Assembly (NCBI GenBank): GCA_011009095.1
Contig: VTPC01000645.1
Location: forward strand, 70,168 to 134,167
Source of the DNA: Ignelater luminosus
Lineage: Eukaryota; Arthropoda; Insecta; Coleoptera; Elateridae
Direction of reading: 5' to 3'
Length of the DNA: 64,000 bases
The position numbers and the translations under genes are program-made. Positions within the stretch are counted from its first letter, which is position 1, and every line of letters starts with the position of its first letter. Positions 22,675 to 32,064 of the stretch are shown here, one piece after another. Below the pieces are notes generated by a model. It made no database searches, was not told where the DNA came from, and saw only the letters and a list, made by a program, of their open reading frames with translations.

Positions 22675-25195
22675 TCATATAGTCAAAGATTGTTAAAAGC
22701 AGTTTAAAAATCTCAAAATGAGCTAAAAGAAGCATATAACCATGGAGAGTTACAGGTTTAGTAGTTTTGTAGCCTACCATTTGTAACGGGAAAATGCTCA
22801 AAAGTATGCACAAGTCCCGTCCAGACCAATAGAAGATGTTAAATCCCGTAGCTCATGCCGCAGATGGGGTGGATTCTCAAATAAACTTGACTAATCTCTC
22901 ACAAAGAGAAGCTTACTGATTTCCAAAACTCTTATTAAATTAATAGATGGTCGTAAAAGAGGGCGCCAGCAGTCGTAGATCGAAGGGTTCTGATGGTCGG
23001 TCACGCGACTACTCGTGAATCCGACACCCTGTATACAGGCTTCTTGCGAAACCTCACCCTGTGTGCAACTTACCTCGTGGAAGCTTTATTAAAACTCGCT
23101 TTAGCGTTTCACAATTGAGACTCAACACAAACAAAAAAGCTGTACAAACACTGTATAAGCACTTGATTTGTCTTAACCAATTTTGACAAGGAAATCCTCT
23201 GAAAACTTCCTTCTTTTTCAATAAAAAAGACCAAGAAAGAAATACCAGATTGATATTTACTTCTCTCTTGAGCAAAGGTATTTTGTCTATAAATGAAATT
23301 TGGACTAAGCACCGCCGTGCTTTTTAATAGCCAAACGAACAAAGTAACGAAATTAACGCTGCTTATCTGGACCAGAGATCCACTTACAAAAAAAACACAA
23401 AACGTAAATAATTGACCTTTCTTATATTTATCAAAACAATAATAAAGAAAATAGATTAAACACACACAAACAAGAATATAAAAATAACAAAATAACACTA
23501 CAAAAGAATATCAATAAAAAGGTATGAATTAATTTCGTCACTGGAGAACAAAGTTGATACACAAATAAGAAAATAAAAATAAAACAACAAGTTATTACAA
23601 TAAACAAAAAGAAAATTTTGAAATAGCAACAAATAAATTTTATATCTAATAACAAAAAAAACAATAGTCAAAAGTTATTATTTATGTTGCAATAATTTAA
23701 TCAACACCAGCTAAAGTTACCTGGGAACGTTCCTGTTACAAATTAGTTAAAAAATATTGATCGTGAATATTATAATTTAATGAGAAAATCGAAAGCTAAT
23801 CTTGCCTAAGCAAGGTTTTCGTGTGGAATATTTCGCAAATTCCACGTTCTCCTAGTCTTTTATCAAATAAAACAATCATAAGAACTCAAATAACAATACA
23901 AAACAGGTCTTTCTTACTATAATGGCAATCTTCCTTCCAGATGTTATATGCAGGTCTCTGACTTCCACGATAGCAGCTAATCCACCTAGTATGCGACGCA
24001 AAATTTCACGTTCACCAATGTTCAAGGGAACTTAGGTTTCAACGAACGATCACTGTTGTTAACAATAGCCAAAAACACAAAAACAACCTCCAAGTGTTTA
24101 TACACAAACTTTAAGAATAACTAAAAGCACTTTGAGTCTCAAACGCTCTTTAAATTTACTTAGTTCATTAGGATCACGGAGCTTCCAAGACGTAAAACAC
24201 ACAGATCAACACTTTACGGGACGGGAAGTTTCTGTTCTCGACAGACCCTTTAACGTTGCACCAACGGAACCAAAATTGTTGCGTTTCTACCCTCTACAAT
24301 TTCTGCTTCCTGGAGGACACCAGCGTAATTATATTTGGGTTATACATTCCCCACGATAACGAAATTTATAAGCCTTGCTTTTGGTAAACAAACCACTTTC
24401 TTCCGAGACTATTACGCGTCTCTGACACGAAGAAATTACAATTTCTTCAGTCCGATCTCTTTTCTAAGAAGATCGCTTCACTTAATTTGGTTTGAATCCA
24501 ATTAGGGGATGTAGAGGTAGACGCCGAAAATTACCACACGTTGGTTCAAGTCAACAGCTATGGACGTAATCCCTAACCTCTGCGTTCTTTGTTACGCAGT
24601 TCGTACTTACGGAAGTGGGGTTAAAAAGTCGGATGCACGCCGTATTAGGTCAAGATTTGGATATTCTAATGAGAGAGTGGAAAATTTCCATTGTAGATTT
24701 ACCAGCTTAAACCTGGCTCAATCGAGACGGTGCGACTTTAATTTTTGCGACTAAGATTCCCAGAAACCTGATAATAAAACTCAACGAAAAGCACGTGTAC
24801 TGGCGTCTAGACGTCGAGACCCCAAAGTTATCAATTCTTTAAAATAACAATGGTAACAAACATTCGTTTAATAAAACAATTTAGATATTGCGCGTCAAAA
24901 AAACAAATATCTGAACGAAATTAAAAGACAGGGGCGGATTTAGTGCAAATTTTAAAATAACATTACACATTAAAATTGTGTTAGTATTAATTTCACGGCC
25001 AAGGTTGGTAAAAAGCCGATAATACGCTTTATTGTAACCTGCAAATAGTGCGTAAGTTTGGACCGTTAGAAAGATGCTACAAGCATTTCTGTTTAGCGCC
25101 GTATTAGCAGTTACAGTTAAGGTTCTAAGAGTTTATTAATAATTCAATATCGTACTTTGCTAATATCATTTATTGTTTCTAGATTAATAGATATT
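22675..25195. other. Unidentified DNA replacing RNase H/integrase core
   Basis: Between the end of reverse transcriptase homology and the resumption of integrase C-terminal homology lie about 2.5 kb with no gypsy-like coding. It contains short palindromes (for example GTGGAAT...ATTCCAC near 23823-23846) and AT-rich tracts. I found no terminal repeats or duplicated target sequence at its edges, so it may be a nested insertion that also deleted pol, or gene conversion or template switching. Confidence 0.5.
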
Positions 25196-25207
25196 TATTA
25201 GATTTTA

Positions 25208-25684
25208 ATGAGTTGCAATTTAAGAACTAATCTACCTTGTAGTTACTATTACTTAAAACCAAAAGTTATTGAGAATTCTAAGAAGACGCTACTAGAAAAG
25301 CAATCTCAAACGAAGAAATTTTATAATAGGCAAGCAAAGGATAGACCACAATTTAAAGAATGCGAGGAAATACTTATTAGAGATAAGAGATCAAAAACGT
25401 GAATGCCAGGAAAAGTTGTCAAAGTTCTAGACTCACCAAGATCATATCTTGTAAAAGGACCTAAAGGAAATATGCTCAGAAGAAACAGTCATCATTTAAG
25501 ACATTTCCATCAAGCTAAGAAAGCGGATGTTAATGACGGTTTAGAGGATGATACTTAAGAAGCCATTGAGAATAAAATTAAAGATCAGGTAGATTCCTCG
25601 TCTACTTCTAGTCCAAGAATTCGAACAAGAGCTGGCAGAATTATAAACAAACCATCCAGACTAGGTGATTATATTGTGTATTAG
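25208..25684 (+). pseudogene. Integrase C-terminus of gypsy element
   Basis: Reads LRTNLPCS, KKFYNRQAKDRPQFK and EEILIRDKRSKT, then an in-frame TGA where the family has Trp, MPGKVVKVLDSPRSYLVKGP, LRRNSHHLRHF and a Ser/Arg-rich tail ending RLGDYIVY. This is the C-terminal DNA-binding/GPY-F-like end of a gypsy integrase (VVKVLDSPRSYLV...RRNSHHLR). There is another in-frame stop near 25557. It ends about 45 bases before the polypurine tract, the usual position for the pol end in an element without env. Confidence 0.85.
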
Positions 25685-25728
25685 GCAAAATTTAGTTCAG
25701 GTTAATTTAAAGTTAAATTAGATCTTTT

Positions 25729-25742
25729 AAAAAGAGGGAGGG
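25729..25742 (+). other. Polypurine tract of gypsy element
   Basis: AAAAAGAGGGAGGG directly precedes the 3' LTR, the expected plus-strand primer position. Confidence 0.85.
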
Positions 25743-25865
25743 TGTTAGGTAGATCTAGTAGTCATAAATAAATAATAACAAAAGGAGTAGAATATAAAAA
25801 TAACAGATTGATATTACATGTTCTGTAATATAAAATATAAATAAAGTTATTGTAAAATCCAAACA
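25743..25865 (+). repeat. 3' LTR of gypsy element
   Basis: 123-bp near-identical copy of the 5' LTR, followed by the CGCTG target duplication at 25866-25870. Confidence 0.93.
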
Positions 25866-25870
25866 CGCTG
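25866..25870 (+). repeat. Target site duplication (right), gypsy element
   Basis: CGCTG, identical to 20361-20365. Confidence 0.85.
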
Positions 25871-25989
25871 GAAATGAGACACCTTACATCTGATCCGTAT
25901 ACAGTTACTGTGACTTACTAACTATTTAGGGGAAATCCAAGTATACAGCAATACAATACTTATAATAATAAACCGATGGTGCCACAAAC

Positions 25990-26030
25990 CCTAAAACTGC
26001 TAAAACTGGGTTTAGCCACTTTTTGCACTG
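25990..26030 (-). repeat. Right terminal inverted repeat of element 1
   Basis: Reverse complement begins CAGTGCAAAAAGTGG, identical over 15 bases to the left end at 16400, then CTAAACCCAGTTTTAGCAG, similar to the left arm. Confidence 0.6.
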
Positions 26031-29000
26031 AATAAAGAAAATAATTACCTAACTAGCAGCGATAACAAAACTTCAACTAGTTTGGCAACATGCAAAAGTG
26101 GCACAAAGGTAAAAATTCTTTTTTTTAAAGATCTGGAAAAAGAATAAAGGGCATAGAACTATCTGCAGATCTGTTTAAGCGAAATCAAATTCTTTGTAAA
26201 AATAGAGAAACAAAGGCATAAAGAAATATTCAATGTCAGAATATTCAGATAAGGATTATACTAGAATGAGAGGTAAAAGAAAAAACCGAAAAGAAATACA
26301 TTAAATTTTCTTTTTGTTTAAGTATTTGTAAAAACGGAGAAACAACATTTTAATTAAAGCATTTATTGTGTGATACGAGAGGATCAACTGTTATTATTTA
26401 ATTTAGAGCAAAAAGAGAAAATGCGTGAGCTTACATCAACTTCCAAATACCCATGCAAATACCGACGTGAGTAGTGTAGATTTATTAGGAGCATAAAGCT
26501 CGTTTTATGTTGATAAGAAACCTTGAAATGATAATCACCGGAAGAGGAATAATAAATTCTTATCATTTTAATCTAAAACTCCCGGCTACTGCGTCTCATT
26601 TAATTTATATATTTTTTTATTTTAATAAGTGTTTGTCTAAAAAAGTAATTATCCTGTTTTGTATATTCTTGAGATATTTCTGTTTCCATTAATAAAACAT
26701 TTTTTTACATCTACTTTAATTAAAACAGAAGAACATCATCTTTTTAGTATTGTAATTTTGTTGTTTTTATCTTTCGTATATCAACCTTTACGGTTACTCA
26801 TTTTGCGAGAGTTTGCAATTTTAAAGACTTTCTTTTTTTTACCTAATACTTGAGCGTAGTTGTAATAACGACCTAATAAAATAATAATGGAAATTCTTTG
26901 TAAAGTATTTATGAAGTGAGCGTATTTTTTTGCCATTACTCGTTCCAGCGCACCCTTTCGGCATAATTTTTAGGTCGACGTAAGTTACCCACGCACGTTT
27001 CGTCTGCTCCACATTTTTTTTCTGTGGAGGGGTTGTTCATCAGTTTAAAGTTTCCTTTTATTCGGGCGTCGAAATGAAGAGGGCAACCCTGCGGCGTTGA
27101 TTACGAGCCTCGGAATGTGTTTTCCGGCACGGGTCGTAGTCGCGTTGTGCCAACAAAGAAAATCATCTCTCAACAAGAGTAATACATATTCATCATTTCA
27201 TGCAATTGTACAAAACAAGCGATGTCTTGCGTCGGCGTTGCGTCGGCGTCGGGGGTGGGGGCGACGCAGGATCCCGTAACCAGGCAACCGGAAATCGTTA
27301 CTATGGCGACGTCCGCCAAAAAACACTCGCTACAAAGGAACGGGATTAATAGTCTCGCAGATAATGTGCGCCGGTGTTTCAAATGGCGAAATAAGTGTGT
27401 ACACTTTTGAGACCGCACATCGACACAGCTGCGTCCGTATCGAGGTCCCCCTTCCTCCATTCATTGCTGTCTATTTCCGCTTTCTCCAAACGCGCGTCCC
27501 CACGTCGTTCCTAATGCTGCTTCTGTTACAGCTATTCTTGCTGCTATTTTGCTACTGCTGCTGCTTCTGTTGTTGACCCACCCTCTCTTTTCTCGGTCCT
27601 TCATCTTCCCTTACAGATTATGACACGCTAAGACTCGCGACGCATTCGATTATACCTGACCCAGTTCCGGATATTTATGAAATTTAGTCCAATCGAAAGA
27701 TGATCCCCGTTAATTAAGTTGTTACGCAATTCTCGGGAACTTTAGGAGTTTAGCAAAACTTTTGGAGGATTTGCTATTTAGTATTTGTTATCGAGTAAAT
27801 TTGCTAAACTAGATAAGTAGTTCCAGTTAATCCGTATAATGTTTATAGTTATTATAGTTCATAGTTGTGAAAGTAATCCAACTTGTGCTTCCAAAATCTT
27901 CTCTTGAACTAAAAATCGGTCACAAACAAGTCATAAATCTACTTCAGGTTTTCCATATCAATGAGTACTTTTAGTTTCAATATAGCGTCGTTGCGAGAAT
28001 GTAGTTCTAAAAACAAAAGGAAACCAAACACTAGCATTACAAATTACATCATAGCTAGGAGAAGAACAAACAAAACAAGCGTTTTATTACATTCGTATTC
28101 AAACAAAGATGGTTTATAAATTGCACTTTATGAATTTTGCAGCGTACGGTTTTTGTTTGAATATCACTCAAGCTAAAACGAGAATAGATAGTCCGGAATT
28201 GAAATTGTTACCAGCAAAAAGACTTTTAAACGTAAGAGTAATTATGGTTTCATCGTTTAACTTCATTTATTAAAATTTTTGATTTGGATATAGACATGAA
28301 AGTATTATTTGAAATCCGTTAATAAAATATTCTCTCGCGAATAAATAATTATTCCGCACTGATTTATCATTACGAAATTAAATGGGTTGTTTCTGTAAAC
28401 ACTAATATTAAGCGTAACACTTGTTATTATGTGTTATGTTACGCTTATTTTTCATTTTGTATTTAGATTTTGTTTTGTTTCATTTAACTGACTAATACGG
28501 TAAGTAAACAGAATTTTTTTTCTCGATTGCGAAATGTAACTTGATATTACCTATCAGAAAGTAATTTACTTCTGTAACATGTAAACATACTACTAAACTG
28601 CCGCAATTCCTAATCATTAAATCAAAGTGTAAACGGTATTTACTGAAACAACAAATAAACAAGAATTAAAGTTGACAGATTCACATTCCCATTACTGTTC
28701 AACAAAAGTAGTCTTAGACTTTCTCAATTAAAATGGAATCCAATTCCATATGACTTCCGTACTAGGTAATCCTACCCGAGAATATTTGCCAAATAGTTCT
28801 TTGTATTTTTTCTTAAAGTTTTTTTACTAGTCTTGCCTGCACAAGAAAAATCAAGTAAAATAGAAATAAATATAAATGTACTTACATTGCTATTGGCGGC
28901 ATTTGTGAGGCTCTTCTAAAAAGAAGAAATAGATGTTCCGATAAGAGATCATCGTGTCCAATCTTCCACTGAAGGACAAACATTAAGGCAAAGCTCTTAT

Positions 29001-30855
29001 ATGTACATTGCAGCAATAAATTACAGTATACTTAGGCGGGCCTTCTTCAACGGTGCGGGATCAGCAAAAGTCACACCTTATTGAGTTGCCATTTAAGTGT
29101 ACGGATATGGAACCGTACAGAAATCCCCCTTTGCAAAAAAAAGGTTATCATTCATTAGTTTCTTACTAAGTAACAGGTGCGACACTGAAAATTTGCAGGC
29201 GAAGTTTGTTTCCTGGGTCTCGCTGGCTGCTATCTTTAGTGTACTATCTCGACCATGGTGACCAGCCGCAAGCATTTCTTAGATGTCAATGCAGCGGAAT
29301 GTTGGACGAGCAGGTGCTGCCACCGCGTTTATTTCCTCGGAGACAGAGACCTGTTTACTACATTTATTGTCAATAAAGACTGTTGTGACGAGTGTCCCTA
29401 CGCACATAAGACTTCATTTGGATTTTGTCTTGCAAATTTTAAAATCTTCCTTAAATTCTCAAGTTGTTAGTTTTAAAAAGTCTTGCAACTTTTCCATGCG
29501 ACACTTCTGTATGAATATCTCTAAAAGGTGTTAGGGTAGTGAAAAGACGCTCACGCATGTATCTAACCGCAAAGGTGCAAAACATGGTATAATTTGCAAG
29601 ATGAAGTTTGCCAGTTTGAAGACCGTAAATATAGAAAGTCGTGCAATGTTGATAGTTAGGGAATTGTCTCATAGTGTCTATTTGATCATAATCAGATAAT
29701 TGTCTAAATCACTTTCTTTGCTTGATATTTCCACTTTTCAAATTTATTGTTTCACTGCGAGATTTTCTTCCAGTAAGTAAAATTATGGACACTTTTATTG
29801 CAACTGACAGTAAATGTGCTCGAACGTTCAGATTTGAAAACAATATCACTAACGCATATGATCAGCAGTCGCTTATGCTGGGATGCAATGTTTTGTCTTG
29901 GTGTCAACATAAGATTAGATTAGAACTCAACTTCCCAACTGTTTTCTTAGGCTAATTGCTCAAGAACGTGGTAAAAGGCAAATTAACTATGACTCGACGT
30001 CATGTACAGTAACATTTCTTTCTAATTGTATTTTTTAGCCAGAACCCTTGCTTCTCCCTTCAGTGGTGCATCCATTAGCAAGGTGTAGTTTAGCTCAAAA
30101 AACAACCAAGTCTGCATTTTCTACATTTATTTAGTCAGAAAATGTTTGACTTGTGAGCTCTGCAAGATAAGGTCAAAGTCAAATCATGTATATGTAGTTG
30201 GTGTAGTCTATACGCTCTTTCAGCCATGAGGCGGTTATTCATAATTTGGGATAGTGAACAAAGCTTAGCATGCTTGGCGCTAAAACGAGAAGCAAAAAGG
30301 AAGGAAGCACGATGCTCCGCCTGGTCAGTCTGAAAGGAAACGTCCAGGCCGTTATCGAACACAAGAAAAACAAGGATACGAGCATAGCTTCTATTCAAGC
30401 AGGCATAAAGTAATAAGGCGTATAAGAAAATTATGTAACAGAGAGATATTTTGTTCAACTTTTTGATATTTAGCTAAGCACTAATCCATCTCAGCAAATT
30501 AAAGTCAAAGTCAAAATATGTTTCTGAAATGATCTGTGTACTCTAGAAGTCTCTTCTGCCGCGAAAACGTATAATTCATATTTTAGGACAATGACAGTAA
30601 CTTGATATGCGTTGGAGGTGCAGTAATAAGGAAGTAAAAAAATGTGTTGTGGGATTGATGTCAAGAGAACGAACAATTCGCCCCATTGGCAAATAGGTCC
30701 CTGATTCTATCACGGTTTTGCCTCCGCTGTGGATGGCTCATTCAAAATTTGTATTCTCCAAAACTAGTGAACATATTTAACTTAAGCTTAAGTTATACAA
30801 TGAACAGTTAAAATTAATTATTTTATAATTTAAAAAGGACTATACACCCCATCTC
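26031..30855. other. No confident gene; GC-rich island at about 27060-27600
   Basis: AT-rich on both sides of a GC-rich island. ORFs of 60-107 codons (for example 29451-29672 and 30135-30458 on minus) show no domain I recognise. The island holds CG-rich repeats (GCGTCGGC twice), X-box-like motifs (listed separately) and a pyrimidine-rich CTGCTGCTTCTGTTG stretch near 27560. It may be a promoter or a first exon of a host gene lying mostly outside the window. Confidence 0.4.
27276..27310 (+). promoter_or_regulatory. Paired RFX X-box-like motifs
   Basis: GTTACTATGGCGAC at 27297-27310 fits the X-box consensus RYYNYY-N2-RRNRAC at every position. GTAACCAGGCAAC at 27276-27288 fits with one mismatch and a 1-base spacer. 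X-boxes bind RFX factors, which in animals drive ciliary genes. Here they lie 8 bases apart in the only strongly GC-rich island of the window. Function is inference. No ciliary gene is recognisable nearby. Confidence 0.35.
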
Positions 30856-30859
30856 TACC

Positions 30860-31760
30860 AATTTGGCAAAGCTTTAGCCTAATGCTCTTCATTATCTGTT
30901 CGTCCCTCTCTTGGTTCACTTCTTTTTTTAATTACCCTTCTAAATGAATTTAAATCTTTCGTTGGCAATGATCTGGCAGAGTATCGTCTTTTAATAAGTG
31001 CCTAAGATTTCTTAATAAGCCGGGCCTGAAGAACATTAGAGGCTTTGTTCTTCTTTTCTACAAAGTAGACGTTATGATTATTTAAAAACTCGATGTTTAC
31101 GCTTGTACAGTTGGACGTTGCTAGATCGGGCTAGAAAAGAGCATCCAGTCCAGCAATAAAGAAAAGCAGCCTCTTCTTAATGCACTCTTTTTAATATATC
31201 TCTTGATTCACAGTGCCTTTAGATATGAAAGGGTCTGACACGTTGATTCATCGCTCGCCATAACAGGAACTTTTTGAAGAATTTATTCTTTGGTTTGCTC
31301 TTTATTTCGATTGGCACCTTATTTTCACTGCTACTATGATAGTACTTCTTTCCTAAAATGTCAGCGGGATCGCGTGCTATGTATGTTTCGTCGTCCATGA
31401 CGATAATCGTTTCAGACTTCTTGGACACTTTTTTGTCTACAATCTTGCAATACGCTCTCTTCGCTCGGGCTTTCTGAAAAGGAATGTAGTGAGGAACCAC
31501 CTGGCATTTATGCGCTTTAATACACATTCTTTGAACTTTTAATTCGCGTAAATAAGGTTGGCTTTTGACAAATTTGGCAGCAGCAGCAGCACGCTCGAAT
31601 GTCTTTGGATTTTTTTAAGATTTTCTTAATAGCACTACACAATTTTTTAATATTTTTTGACACTTGACGATCCGTTATCTTCTTGTAATCATTGTTTTTT
31701 GTTCGTTCAATTTTTGGCTTAAGTTCGGTATAGGCCCTCAAGCTTTTGGGGAGTTTTTAT
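30860..31760 (-). pseudogene. Mariner/Tc1-like transposase relic
   Basis: Minus strand. 31741-31517 is basic (ELKPKIERTKNNDYKKI, RQVSKNIKKL). 31527-31219 reads ETIIVMDDETYIARDPADIL, the first catalytic Asp block, then KYYHSSSENKVPIEIK and KFFKKFLLWRAMNQRV. Further down, in shifted frames, come FWPDLA-type PDLATSNCTSVNIEFLNNHN at about 31130-31080 (second Asp), NVLQARLIKK and ALIKRRYSARSLPTKDLNSF near 30990-30930. This matches the insect mariner group with VMDDETY and WPDLA blocks. A TIR-like end lies upstream of the start at about 31840-31906; the other end is not found. Several frameshifts. A mutated WxPIE-like block precedes the ALIKRR stretch, so the third acidic residue looks lost. Confidence 0.75.
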
Positions 31761-31839
31761 AGTTTACCTGAGTCCACGTTAAGAGAAGTAAAAAAATTCA
31801 TTCCTACTCTGTATGGTCAAGAAATTAAAAAGTTATAAA

Positions 31840-31906
31840 TTTTAAAAAAAAATTTTCAATAAAAAATTTGCATAAGATTTATTCTAGGTAAAGTGTCCAT
31901 CCTATA
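31840..31906 (-). repeat. TIR-like end of mariner relic (left member of inverted pair)
   Basis: On minus it reads TATAGGATGGACACT, then TTACCTAGAAT, CTTATGCAAATT and an A/T run. An inverted copy is at 35304-35365. Its place just upstream of the mariner relic fits a 5' TIR. Confidence 0.5.
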
Positions 31907-32036
31907 GACTGGTCTCGATTTTCTAAGTCAAAAAAAAAACTTTAAATTTTTTAGAAATGAAAACTGCTTATTAGATTTTCTATGCAAGACAACTGAAAAT
32001 GTTTAAAAATAGGTTAGTCAGTGTAAGGTTAGTTTC

Positions 32037-32064
32037 GGTTAGGTTAGGTTAGGTTAGGTTAGGT
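32037..32064 (+). repeat. Interstitial telomere repeat, (GGTTA)5
   Basis: Five exact GGTTA units plus GGT, preceded by degenerate AGGTTAG pieces from about 32011. TTAGG is the ancestral insect telomere repeat. It directly precedes the R1-clade LINE. Confidence 0.85.

Larger units (their letters stand above)
20366..25865 (+). mobile_element. Ty3/gypsy LTR retrotransposon, internally replaced
   Basis: Two direct repeats of 124 and 123 bp begin TGTTAGGTAG and end CCAAACA. They differ by about three substitutions and one indel, so the insertion is fairly young. A primer-binding-site candidate starts directly after the 5' LTR, and a polypurine tract touches the 3' LTR. Flanks are exact CGCTG duplications. 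Inside, gag, protease, reverse transcriptase and the integrase C-terminus are recognisable in order on plus. RNase H and the integrase core are absent, with about 2.5 kb of unrelated DNA in their place. Gag zinc knuckles and pol motifs suggest the mag-like side of gypsy; I see no env. It sits inside element 1, upstream of that element's transposase start. Confidence 0.93.
16400..26030 (-). mobile_element. TIR DNA transposon 'element 1' (GGQNKN/DUF7869-like), split by a gypsy element
   Basis: The ends are inverted copies: CAGTGCAAAAAGTGG at 16400-16414 on plus matches the same 15 bases on minus ending at 26030, and similarity continues for about 40 bp (TAA..., TTTTAGCAGTTTT-like). Inside, on minus, lies a decayed transposase-like gene (about 20126-18430). 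Removing the LTR retrotransposon (20366-25865 plus one TSD) leaves about 4.1 kb. The coding strand runs from the right end to the left. I could not see a target duplication at the outer ends (GGT before, AAT after). The 2-kb stretch 16440-18420 lacks recognisable coding. The TIR core resembles that of the second element at 45.5-49.2 kb. Confidence 0.6.

Noticed and set aside
24480-24500. GGTTTGAATCC resembling a tRNA T-loop
   Set aside because: No acceptor stem or anticodon arm can be folded around it.
24220-24560. LTR/primer-site-like sequence on minus (CAACA followed by ATTTTGGTTCCGTTGG) inside the gypsy interior
   Set aside because: No second LTR copy or LTR-element coding could be found nearby; the TG/CA match is too short to support an element.
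27170-27460. 96-codon minus ORF and overlapping plus ORFs in the GC-rich island
   Set aside because: High GC reduces stop frequency on both strands; no domain, start context or continuing exon supports a gene.
29093-30458. Several 60-107 codon minus ORFs that look protein-like
   Set aside because: Neighbouring frames do not join into a longer protein and no motif is recognised.
31900-31915. CCTATAGACTGGTC resembling CCTATAGACCAGTC at about 59037
   Set aside because: Similarity spans only about 10 bases and the neighbouring sequence differs; taken as coincidence.
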